Assembly (NCBI GenBank): GCA_009746045.1
Contig: RPFO01001861.1
Coordinates: 1 to 47,500 of the forward strand
Direction: 5' to 3'
Origin: Mesostigma viride
Lineage: Eukaryota > Streptophyta > Mesostigmatophyceae > Mesostigmatales > Mesostigmataceae
Length of the DNA: 47,500 bases
Positions 15,001-24,784 of this stretch are shown one piece after another. Position numbers and translations under genes: made by a program. Within the stretch, counting starts at the first letter, position 1, and the number at the start of each line of letters is the position of its first letter. Under the pieces are notes generated by a model. The model was given only the letters and a program-made list of their open reading frames with translations. It ran no database searches and was not told where the DNA came from.

Positions 15001-17436
15001 ATGTACACACACCGCGCACGCTTGGGGCGGCTGCACACACACGTACCTACACCGCGCACGCAAGGGGCGGCTGCACACACACGTACATACACCGCGCACG
15101 CAAGGGGCAACTGCACACACATGTACATACACCGCGCAACCACGGGGCGGCTGCACACACACGTACATACACCGCGCACGCAAGGGGCAACTGCACACAC
15201 ATGTACACACACCGCGCACGCTTGGGGCGGCTGCACACACACGTACCTACACCGCGCACGCAAGGGGCGGCTGCACACACACGTACATACACCGCGCACG
15301 CAAGGGGCAACTGCACACACATGTACATACACCGCGCAACCACCGGGCGGCTGCACACACACGTACACACACCGCGCACGCAAGGGGCAGCTGCACACAC
15401 ACGTACATAAACCATGCACGCAAGGGGCTGCACACACACTTACACACACCTTGCACGCAAGGGCCGGCATGCACACACACTGGCATACACCGCGCACGCA
15501 AGGGGCGGCTGCACACACGTACATACACCGCGCACGCAAGGGGCGAGTGCACACACACGTACACACACCGCGCACGCAATTAAGGGACGGCTGCACACAC
15601 ACGTACATACACCGCGCACGCAAGGGGCAACGGCACTCACATGTACATACACCATGCACGCAAGGGGCGGCTGCACACACACGTACACACACCATGCACG
15701 CAAGGAGCGACTTCACGCACAGGTACACACACCATGCACGCAAGGTTCGGCTGCACACACATGTACATCCACCGCGCACGCAAGGGGCGGCTGCACACAC
15801 ATGTACATACACCATGCACGCAAGGGGCGGCTGCACACACCTGTACATCCACCGCGCACGCAAGGGGCGAGTGCACACACACGTACACACACCGCGCACG
15901 CAAGGGGCGGCTGCACACACACGTACACACACCATGCACGCAATTGCCGGCATGCACACACAGTATACACACACCGCGCACGCAAGGGGCAACTGCACAC
16001 ACATGTACACACACCGCGCACGCTTGGGGCAGCTGCACTCACATGTACACACACCGCGCACGCAAGGGCCGGCTGCACACACACGTACACACACCGCGCA
16101 CGCAAGGGGCACACTGCACACACACGTACACACACCGCGCACGCAAGGGGCAACTGCACACACATGTACACACACCGCGCACGCTTGGGGCAGCTGCACA
16201 CACATGTACACACACCGCGCACGCAAGGGGCGGCTGCACACACACGTACATACACCGCGCACGCAAGGGGCGGCTGCACACACACGTACACACACCGCGC
16301 ACGCAAGGGGCGGCTGCACACACACGTACACACACCATGCACGCAAGGGCCGGCTGCACACACACGTACACACACCATGCACGCAAGGGCCGGCTGCACA
16401 CACACGTACATCCCCCGCGCACGCAAGGGGCGGCTGCACACACACGTACACACACCGCGCACGCAAGGGGCAACTGCACACACATGTACACACACCGCGC
16501 ACGCTTGGGGCGGCTGCACACACACGTACCTACACCGCGCACGCAAGGGCCGGCTGCACACACACGTACATACACCGCGCACGCAAGGGGCAACTGCACA
16601 CACATGTACATACACCGCGCAACCACGGGGCGGCTGCACACACACGTACATACACCGCGCACGCTTGGGGCAGCTGCACTCACATGTACACACACCGCGC
16701 ACGCAAGGGGCGACTGCACACACATGTACATCCACCGCGCACGCAAGGGCCGGCTGCACACACACGTACACACACCATGCACGCAAGGGCCGGCTGCACA
16801 CACACGTACATCCACCGCGCACGCAAGGGCCGGCTGCACACACACGTACATACACCGCGCACGCAAGGGGCAACTGCACACACATGTACACACACCGCGC
16901 ACGCAAGGGGCAACTGCACACACACGTACACACACCGCGCACGCTTGGGGCGGCTGCACACACACGTACCTACACCGCGCACGCAAGGGGCGGCTGCACA
17001 CACACGTACATCCACCGCGCACGCAAGGGGCAACTGCACACACATGTACCCACACCGCGCACGCTTGGGGCAGCTGCACTCACATGTACACACACCGCGC
17101 ACGCAAGGGGCGGCTGCACACACACGTACATCCACCGCGCACGCAAGGGGCAACTGCACACACACGTACATCCACCGCGCACGCAAGGGGCGGCTGCACA
17201 CACACGTACACACACCGCGCACGCAAGGGGCAACTGCACACACATGTACACACACCGCGCACGCTTGGGGCGGCTGCACACACACGTACCTACACCGCGC
17301 ACGCAAGGGGCGGCTGCACACACACGTACATACACCGCGCACGCAAGGGGCAACTGCACACACATGTACATACACCGCGCACGCAAGGGGCAACTGCACA
17401 CACATGTACACACACCGCGCACGCAAGGGGCAACTG

Positions 17437-18180
17437 TGTCAAATATCTAGCGATGTTTCTCTACTTTTGTCACGCATTATGTTATCACGCATTATATGCG
17501 GGGAAAATTGACGCCGTCAGCTAGGTGTTTATTTACACGACTTGTTGTTGGGTTTGCATCCCTATTAATTGCACCCACAGGTCGTTGACTAGTTTAATAT
17601 CATATACAATGTTTGAGTGTACTAAAATCCGAATGATGTTGCTCGGAAAACAGCAAGCGTTACCTGTCAGCACCGTTACAGGTGCCGTAATTTACATCGG
17701 CTCTCTCCGGATCAGATCAGGTCCGCAGTTTGTGGTGCCGCCCTGGAGGCGATAGGACTTTGAGCCTATCAGACCACACACACAATGTACCATGATGTGG
17801 ACAATAGATTACAGGCTGCAAAGTCGTTATTATCTAGTGTTCTTTCCGTGGTTGTAGAGACGCTAAGCTGCAGTGCCGTCAGATGTAAATCAACGGTGCA
17901 TAATGCATTAGCCGCCACTACTTTGTGTTCCTAGAGTTGTTTGCTTGCCTAGCCGTGTGTGGCCCCGACCCAGTGTTGGTCGTGTGACCCTGCCCAGTGT
18001 TGGCATTGTCATTTGCCCTGGCCCAGTGTTGGCTATGGTAGACTGCGCCCAGTGTTGGCCGCACCGTGTTTTCCACTCTCAGTAAACGTATTTTAATACA
18101 AGAAGTCTTTTCCATACACTTGTGCAATATCTGGGTCATAACAGGCAAAAGATCTTTCCTCCGAGCCCCGGTTTCTGACA
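17437..18180 (+). repeat. 5' LTR
   Basis: 744 bp direct repeat starting TGTCAAATATC and ending GTTTCTGACA. It contains a direct repeat TCACGCATTAT followed by an AT-rich ATTATATG segment near 17478-17500 that could be a TATA-like promoter, an inverted pair ACCTGT/ACAGGT near 17663-17686, and four spaced copies of CCCAGTGTTGG in the right third. A 76-residue open frame occurs in both LTRs but shows no recognisable family, so I do not call it coding. Confidence 0.93.
17969..18058 (+). promoter_or_regulatory. Four spaced CCCAGTGTTGG motifs in the LTR
   Basis: Exact 11-mers CCCAGTGTTGG at 17969, 17993, 18022 and 18048 (spacing 24, 29 and 26), repeated at 19990-20079 in the 3' LTR. Three of the four are extended as GCCCAGTGTTGGC. 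Regularly spaced motif clusters in LTRs often act as enhancer or transcription-factor sites. That role is inferred only from the arrangement. Confidence 0.45.
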
Positions 18181-18192
18181 TGGTATCGAGTA
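18181..18192 (+). other. Primer-binding-site-like sequence
   Basis: Immediately after the 5' LTR the interior starts TGGTATCGAG. TGGTATC is the start of the common Copia primer site complementary to the 3' end of initiator Met-tRNA (usually TGGTATCAGAGC). After the first seven bases the match weakens. Confidence 0.6.
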
Positions 18193-18199
18193 GCGAGTG

Positions 18200-18598
18200 A
18201 TGCCTATGAACCCATATTTTCCAATTCCCAACGACCGCAACCTGAGATCTGGAATTGAGCTTTTTCAATTTCCCGAAGAATCTTGCCCAGACTACCTCGC
18301 AAGAGCAAATCTGCTTTTTGCCCAAGTTGAAGACATCTTCCCGGGCGTGTTTCCTGAATCTGCCTACTGCCGCTGGCTCCTGCGTGGCATTCGACAAGAA
18401 TTTTTCAACTGTGTGTGTTTCAGCGAACTTCCAGACTTTTCAATCAGAAATCTACAGGATCTGCTCGACAACAACGCAGTATCTCTGGAGAGATTAAATC
18501 ACACTTTACTTCACATTACAAATCTCCAACGCAATCAAGAACATGTCGGGAGGTGCGCCAGCTGTGGCACGAGAAGTCAAGGAGAGCAGCGTTCTTAG
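18200..18598 (+). CDS. Upstream open frame of the retroelement, possible gag-related
   Basis: 132 codons from the ATG at 18200, starting a few bases after the primer site, in a different frame from the downstream gag. The product begins MPMNPYFPIPNDR and carries a segment of the type PDYLARANLL...AYCRWLLRGIRQEF followed by a leucine-rich region. This composition loosely resembles the C-terminal part of retroelement capsid proteins (DYL..F..L then W...L). It overlaps the gag frame by 56 bp (18543-18598), and a +1 shift would join them. It could be a short separate protein, an N-terminal extension of gag reached by frameshifting, or a relic. I do not recognise a family with certainty. Confidence 0.4.
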   Translation: MPMNPYFPIPNDRNLRSGIELFQFPEESCPDYLARANLLFAQVEDIFPGVFPESAYCRWLLRGIRQEFFNCVCFSELPDFSIRNLQDLLDNNAVSLERLNHTLLHITNLQRNQEHVGRCASCGTRSQGEQRS

Positions 18599-19427
18599 TG
18601 CTCTCAAGAATCTCAACTTTGATGGGAGCGACCCCAAGAAATTCACCGGATTCCGAATCAAGGCGGAAGGGCAATTCGACGCCCTCGGATATTCAGATGT
18701 ACTAGCTGGAAAGGATCCGATCGTGGTAAAGCAGCAAAAAATTGGTTACGCTGCCCTGATTGCTGGCCTCGACGGCAACGCGCTACTGCATGCCGCTACG
18801 GCCCCCAACAAGTATATGCACGAGGCGTGGACCGTCCTGGTTGACGTCTATGGACGTGACGAAACGACATCCACCCATCAGGCCGCGACACTTGAGGAAC
18901 TGCTGTCAGCTGAGCAGATTCCCATGGATTCTGTTCCTGCAAATGTCAATCTCACCGAACGATTGTACCTGCAATATAATAAATTAAGCAACAATAAACT
19001 CCATGATTCCATCCTGGTGACATCACACCGCCGCAGACTTCCTGCCCAGTATGGCCCCGTCCTGGCGGCGTACAACCTTCCCCCCGACTTGACGTGGAAA
19101 GACTACAAGACCGCCGTCCTGAAAGTGGACGACCATCTGCGTGTGCACCGCGCGGCCCAAGCTGGCAGCTCAGATTCCAGTGCACCAGTGTATCATACTG
19201 CTGCCTGCCCCCACTGTGCGGGTACTATCGACGAATCAGTCTTCCTCACCAAGGGTGGGAAAGTGCTGACCTGCAAGCACTGCCACCGTACCGGTCACAC
19301 TGAGGATCGCTGCTGGTCCAAGAAGGCGGAGAACAAGTCCAAGAAACCTGAGGCGCACTTCACCATGGACGGCGAGCCACTGGCTGACGACGTGGCAGAT
19401 GTTCCTGCTGGTTTTTTCATTGAGTAG
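18543..19427 (+). CDS. Copia-type Gag protein of the LTR element
   Basis: 294-residue product with the A-at-minus-3 start aacATGtcg. The N-terminal region (about residues 14-45) has the pattern L-NFDGSDPKKFTGFRIKAE typical of Copia gag/UBN2 domains (L.G..Y..W...). A helical capsid-like region follows to about residue 215. The C-terminal part has CPHC (about 221-224) and then a zinc knuckle C-KH-C-HRTG-H-TEDR-C (C-x2-C-x4-H-x4-C), followed by a lysine-rich segment. It packages element RNA in virus-like particles. The stop codon lies about 30 bp before the 3' LTR, so no pol could follow. The frame is intact, consistent with recent activity, with enzymes supplied in trans. Confidence 0.85.
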   Translation: MSGGAPAVAREVKESSVLSALKNLNFDGSDPKKFTGFRIKAEGQFDALGYSDVLAGKDPIVVKQQKIGYAALIAGLDGNALLHAATAPNKYMHEAWTVLVDVYGRDETTSTHQAATLEELLSAEQIPMDSVPANVNLTERLYLQYNKLSNNKLHDSILVTSHRRRLPAQYGPVLAAYNLPPDLTWKDYKTAVLKVDDHLRVHRAAQAGSSDSSAPVYHTAACPHCAGTIDESVFLTKGGKVLTCKHCHRTGHTEDRCWSKKAENKSKKPEAHFTMDGEPLADDVADVPAGFFIE

Positions 19428-19448
19428 CCGGAATACGTGACATGCAGT

Positions 19449-19457
19449 ATGGGGGTG
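19449..19457 (+). other. Polypurine-tract-like sequence
   Basis: The run ATGGGGGTG sits directly before the 3' LTR, the position where plus-strand priming occurs in LTR elements. It is short and interrupted by T residues, so the exact boundary is uncertain. Confidence 0.45.
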
Positions 19458-20201
19458 TGTCAAATATCTAGCGATGTTTCTCTACTTTTGTCACGCATTA
19501 TGTTATCACGCATTATATGCGGGGAAAATTGACGCCGTCAGCTAGGTGTTTATTTACACGACTTGTTGTTGGGTTTGCATCCCTATTAATTGCACCCACA
19601 GGTCGTTGACTAGTTTAATATCATATACAATGTTTGAGTGTACTAAAATCCGAATGATGTTGCTCGGAAAACAGCAAGCGTTACCTGTCAGCACCGTTAC
19701 AGGTGCCGTAATTTACATCGGCTCTCTCCGGATCAGATCAGGTCCGCAGTTTGTGGTGCCGCCCTGGAGGCGATAGGACTTTGAGCCTATCAGACCACAC
19801 ACACAATGTACCATGATGTGGACAATAGATTACAGGCTGCAAAGTCGTTATTATCTAGTGTTCTTTCCGTGGTTGTAGAGACGCTAAGCTGCAGTGCCGT
19901 CAGATGTAAATCAACGGTGCATAATGCATTAGCCGCCACTACTTTGTGTTCCTAGAGTTGTTTGCTTGCCTAGCCGTGTGTGGCCCCGACCCAGTGTTGG
20001 TCGTGTGACCCTGCCCAGTGTTGGCATTGTCATTTGCCCTGGCCCAGTGTTGGCTATGGTAGACTGCGCCCAGTGTTGGCCGCACCGTGTTTTCCACTCT
20101 CAGTAAACGTATTTTAATACAAGAAGTCTTTTCCATACACTTGTGCAATATCTGGGTCATAACAGGCAAAAGATCTTTCCTCCGAGCCCCGGTTTCTGAC
20201 A
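19458..20201 (+). repeat. 3' LTR
   Basis: 744 bp, identical by eye to the 5' LTR at a constant offset of 2021. It ends GTTTCTGACA, followed by the target duplication AACTG and then uninterrupted satellite monomers. Confidence 0.93.
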
Positions 20202-23200
20202 AACTGCACACACACGTACACACACCGCGCACGCTTGGGGCGGCTGCACACACACGTAAATACACCGCGCACGCAAGGGGCGGCTGCACACACACGTACA
20301 TCCACCGCGCACGCAAGGGGCAACTGCACACACATGTACACACACCGCGCACGCTTGGGGCAGCTGCACTCACATGTACACACACCGCGCACGAAAGGGC
20401 CGGCTGCACACACACGAAAAACCACCGCGCACGCAAGGGGCAACTGCACACACACGTACATACACCGCGCACGCAAGGGGCGGCTGCACACACACGTACA
20501 CACACCGCGCACGCAAGGGGCAACTGCACACACATGTACACACACCGCGCACGCTTGGGGCGGCTGCACACACACGTACCTACACCTTGCACGCAAGGGG
20601 CGGCTGCACACACACGTACATACACCGCGCACGCAAGGGGCAACTGCACACACATGTACATACACCGCGCAACCACGGGGCGGCTGCACACACACGTACA
20701 TACACCGCGCACGCAAGGGGCAACTGCACACACATGTACACACACCGCGCACGCTTGGGGCGGCTGCACACACACGTACCTACACCGCGCACGCAAGGGG
20801 CGGCTGCACACACACGTACATACACCGCGCACGCAAGGGGCAACTGCACACACATGTACATACACCGCGCAACCACGGGGCGGCTGCACACACACGTACA
20901 CACACCGCGCACGCAAGGGGCAGCTGCACACACACGTACATACACCATGCACGCAAGGGGCTGCACACACACTTACACACACCTTGCACGCAAGGGCCGG
21001 CATGCACACACACTGGCATACACCGCGCACGCAAGGGGCGGCTGCACACACGTACATACACCGCGCACGCAAGGGGCGAGTGCACACACACGTACACACA
21101 CCGCGCACGCAATTAAGGGACGGCTGCACACACACGTACATACACCGCGCACGCAAGGGGCAACGGCACTCACATGTACATACACCATGCACGCAAGGGG
21201 CGGCTGCACACACACGTACACACACCATGCACGCAAGGAGCGACTTCACGCACAGGTACACACACCATGCACGCAAGGTTCGGCTGCACACACATGTACA
21301 TCCACCGCGCACGCAAGGGGCGGCTGCACACACATGTACATACACCATGCACGCAAGGGGCGGCTGCACACACCTGTACATCCACCGCGCACGCAAGGGG
21401 CGAGTGCACACACACGTACACACACCGCGCACGCAAGGGGCGGCTGCACACACACGTACACACACCATGCACGCAAGGGCCGGCATGCACACACAGTATA
21501 CACACACCGCGCACGCAAGGGGCGGCTGCACACACACGTACATACACTGCGCACGCAAGGGGCTGCTGCACACACACTTACACTCACCATGCACGCAAGG
21601 GGCGGCTGCACACACACGTACATACACCGCGCACGCAAGGGACGGCTGCACACACACGTACATACACCGCGCACGCAAGGGGCAACTGCCCGCACATGTA
21701 CATCCACCGCGCACGCAATTAAGGGACGGCTGCACACACACGTACATACACCGCGCACGCAAGGGGCAACGGCACTCACATGGACATACACCATGCACGC
21801 AAGGGGCGGCTGCACACACACGTACATACACCGCGCACGCAAGGGGCTGCTGCACACACACTTACACACACAATGCACGCAATTAGGGGCGACGGCACTC
21901 ACATGTACATACTCTTGGGCGGCTGCACTCACATGTACATACACCGCGCATGCAAGGGGCAACTGCACACACACGTACACACACCATGCACGCAAGGGCC
22001 GGCATGCACACACACGTACATACACTGCGCACGCAAGGGGCAACTGCACACACACGTACACACACCATGCACGGAAGGGACGGCTGCACTCACATGTACA
22101 CACACCATGCACGCAAGGGCCGGCTGCACACACACGTACATACACCATGCACGCAAGGGGCTGCACACACACTTACACACCACCTTGCACGCAAGGGCCG
22201 GCATGCACACACACTGGCATACACCGCGCACGCAAGGGGCGGCTGCACACACGTACATACACCGCGCACGCAAGGGGCGAGTGCACACACACGTACACAC
22301 ACCGCGCACGCAATTAAGGGACGGCTGCACACACACGTACATACACCGCGCACGCAAGGGGCAACGGCACTCACATGTACATCCACCATGCACGCAAGGG
22401 GCGGCTGCACACACACGTACACACACCATGCACGCAAGGACAAGGATTCACACACATGTACACACACAAAGCACGCAAGGGGCTGCTGCACACACACGTA
22501 CATACACCGCGCACGCAAGGGGCGGCTGCACTCACATGTACACACACCACGCACGCAAGGGGCGGCTGCACACACACGTACATACACTGCGCACGCACGG
22601 GGCGACTGCACACACATGTACATAAACCATGCACGCAAGGGGCGGCTGCACACACATGTACATACACCGCGCACGCAAGGGGCGAGTGCAAACACATGTA
22701 CATACACCGCGCACGCAAGGACAAGGATGCACACACATGTACATACACCGCGCACGCAAGGGGCGGCTGCACACACACGTACATACACCGCGCACGCAAG
22801 GGGCGAGTGCGCACACACGTACATACACCGCGCACGCAAGGGGCGGCTGCACACACACGTACATACACCGCGCACGCACGGGGCCAGTGCAAGCACATGT
22901 ACATACACCATGCACGCAAGGGGCGGCTGCACACACATGTACATACACCGCGCACGCAAGGGGCGAGTGCAAACACATGTACATACACCGCGCACGCAAG
23001 GGGCAACTGCCCGCACATGTACATCCACCGCACACGCAAGGGGCGGCTGCACACACATGTACATACACCGCGCACGCAAGGGGCGGCTGCACACACACGT
23101 ACATACACCGCGCACGCAAGGGGCGAGTGCGCACACACGTACATACACCGCGCACGCAAGGGGGGCTGCACACACACGTACATACACCGCGCACGCAAGG

Positions 23201-24405
23201 GGCCAGTGCAAGCACATGTACATACACCATGCACGCAAGGGCCGGCATGCACAGAAACGTACATACACCGCGCACGCAAGGGGCTGCTGCACACACACGT
23301 ACACACACCATGCACGCACGGGGCGGCTGCACACACACGTACATCCACTGCGCACGCACGGGGCCGGCGACTGCACACACATGTACATAAACCATGCACG
23401 CAAGGGGCGGCTGCACACACATGTACATCCACCGCGCACGCAAGGGGCGAGTGCAAACACATGTACATACACCGCGCACGCAAGGACAAGGATGCACACA
23501 CATGTACATACACCGCGCACGCAAGGGGCGGCTGCACACGCACGTACATACACCGCGCACGCAAGGGGCGGCTGCACACACACGTACATACACCGCGCAC
23601 GCACGGGGCCAGTGCAAGCACATGTACATACACCATGCACGCAAGGGGCGGCTGCACACACATGTACATACACCGCGCACGCAAGGGGCGAGTGCAAACA
23701 CATGTACATACACCGCGCACGCAAGGGGCAACTGCCCGCACATGTACATCCACCGCGCACGCAAGGGGCGGCTGCACACACATGTACACACACCATGCAC
23801 GCAAGGACAAGGATGCACACACATGTACACACACCATGCACGCAAGGGGCGGCTGCACACACACGTACACACACCGCGCACGCAAGGGGCGAGTGCAAAC
23901 ACATGTACATACACCATGCACGCAAGGACAAGGATGCACACACATGTACACACACCATGCACGCAAGGGGCGGCTGCACACACACGTACATACACAATGC
24001 ACGGTTGGGGCGACGGCACTCACATGTACATACACCATGCACGCAAGGACAAGGATGCACACACATGTACATACACCGCGCACGCAAGGGGCGGCTGCAC
24101 ACACACGTACATACACCGCGCACGCAAGGGGCGAGTGCGCACACACGTACATCCACCGCGCACGCAAGGGGCGGCTGCACACACACGTACATACACCGCG
24201 CACGCAATGGGCGAGTGCAAACACATGTACATACACCGCGCACGCAAGGGGCGGCTGCACACACACGTACACACACCATGCACGCAAGGGCCGGCATGCA
24301 CACACACGTACATACACCGCGCACGCAAGGGGCGGCTGCACAGAAACGTACACACACCGCGCACGCAAGGGCCGGCTGCACACACATGTACATACACCTT
24401 GCACG
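20202..24405. repeat. 40-bp satellite array, right part
   Basis: Continuation of the same array after the retroelement. It begins mid-monomer with AACTGCACACAC, corresponding to position 5974 of the first super-block. AATTAAGGGACGG variants occur near 21111, 21717 and 22312, and the GACAAGGATGCACAC variant group fills about 22.4-24.07 kb. The last clear monomer ends near 24405. Confidence 0.93.
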
Positions 24406-24570
24406 TACAACACACAACACACACACACAACAAAAAATTATATACACACACACACGCACACGCACACGCACACGCACACGCACACGCACACGCACACGCA
24501 CACGCACACGCACAACACACACAACACACACAACACACACACGCACACGTGAACAACACACACACACAAC
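24406..24570. repeat. (CA)n / (CACACG)n simple repeats at array edge
   Basis: The satellite passes directly into CA-rich simple sequence: a CA/AACAC tract, a short AT-rich break near 24427, a run of about a dozen CACACG hexamers (about 24448-24513), then ACAACAC repeats. The hexamer and CA units are the same building blocks found inside the satellite monomer. Confidence 0.85.
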
Positions 24571-24679
24571 AATTATAATATTAGTGTAGTATATCAAACA
24601 AAATAGTAATAAAGTATTTGCAAGCGTACTTCGTGTGAATTATGTGTAGACGAGAATAGAAGCTAAACAAAACTCTAAT
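24571..24679. other. AT-rich non-repetitive stretch
   Basis: Clearly AT-rich compared with both flanks and without an open frame. Together with the tRNA-like sequence next to it, it might be a small insertion of organelle DNA. No gene is visible. Confidence 0.3.
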
Positions 24680-24747
24680 GGAGAAAGAGGGATTCGAACC
24701 CTTGGGAAAGTTACCCCATACATAGCATTCCACTCGGACATTTCTCC
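24680..24747 (-). pseudogene. Truncated tRNA-Ser-like gene
   Basis: Read on the minus strand it starts GGAGAAATGTCCGAGTGG and ends GTTCGAATCCC-TCTTTCTCC. The 7 bp acceptor stem (GGAGAAA/TTTCTCC) is perfect, the TTCGAAT T-loop is canonical with 4 of 5 stem pairs, and a TGGG/CCCA stem forms a long variable arm as in tRNA-Ser. Only about 68 nt are present. The D-loop side and the 5' half of the anticodon stem are missing, leaving GAGTGGAATGCTATG. Compared with plastid-type tRNA-Ser(GGA) as I know it, this looks like a deletion between two TGG triplets. It is therefore probably non-functional. Confidence 0.6.
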
Positions 24748-24784
24748 GAAAAAAAGGTCACGTAAGCTAAGGGTGGAGAGTTAA

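Larger units (their letters stand above)
1..17436. repeat. 40-bp satellite array, left part
   Basis: Head-to-tail array of a ~40 bp monomer that can be read as CGCACGCAAGGGGC, then AACTG or GGCTG, then CACACACACGTACACACACC. It already fills position 1, so the left edge lies outside the window. Common variants are CAAGG/CTTGG, AACTG/GGCTG, GTACA/GTACC, CGCGCAC/CATGCAC, and a 44 bp form with an AATTAAGGGACGG insertion (near 924, 3721, 6883, 7489, 8084, 12687 and 15578). A second variant group (GACAAGGATGCACAC, GCGAGTGCAAACAC, GGCCAGTGCAAGCAC) is confined mainly to about 8.2-9.75 kb and 10.5-11.0 kb. Because 40 is not a multiple of three and the consensus lacks stop codons in all six frames, very long open frames arise on both strands. 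I read them as artefacts. Function is unknown; centromeric, subtelomeric or simply amplified DNA are all possible. Confidence 0.95.
17437..20201 (+). mobile_element. Non-autonomous gag-only LTR retrotransposon
   Basis: Complete 2765 bp element: two 744 bp LTRs, a 1277 bp interior with a primer-binding-like site, two overlapping open frames including a Copia-type gag, and a short purine-rich tract. There is no protease, integrase, reverse transcriptase or RNase H, so it must depend on a related autonomous element. The LTRs begin TGTCA and end TGACA, a perfect 5 bp inverted terminus, and the element is flanked by the 5 bp duplication AACTG (17432-17436 and 20202-20206). The paralogous satellite block retains the empty site at 5974-5978. 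The two LTRs look identical throughout by eye, so the insertion is recent and postdates the ~9.5 kb satellite duplication. Layout resembles TR-GAG elements described in plants. Confidence 0.93.
12060..23986. repeat. Satellite super-block, copy 2 (split by LTR element)
   Basis: Second long-range copy of the ~9.5 kb block, interrupted at 17437-20201 by an LTR retrotransposon. Order and identity of rare variant monomers follow copy 1 except for a missing or exchanged segment near 15960-16350. The right end diverges from copy 1 at about 23978-23986, where this copy continues with TACACAATGCACGGTTGG instead of the copy 1 sequence. Confidence 0.8.

Noticed and set aside
17435-17436. LTR start placed two bases earlier (TGTGTC) with a 3 bp duplication
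   Set aside because: TGTCA...TGACA termini with a 5 bp AACTG duplication fit better. The preceding TG before the 3' LTR is probably part of the purine-tract boundary.
17525-17755. 76-codon frame found in both LTRs
   Set aside because: Present in both LTRs only because they are identical. No family signal.
18752-19463. Other-frame and minus-strand open frames over gag
   Set aside because: Shadows of the gag coding frame.
1-24405. CRISPR-like appearance of regular ~40 bp repeats
   Set aside because: Repeats are directly adjacent with no unique spacers, there are no cas genes, and the context is eukaryotic.
50-24589. Dozens of open frames up to ~2560 codons on both strands with His/Thr/Arg or Cys/Val-rich 40-residue repeats
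   Set aside because: They are readings of the stop-free 40 bp satellite in different frames. No frame is preferred and the same DNA is open in several frames at once.
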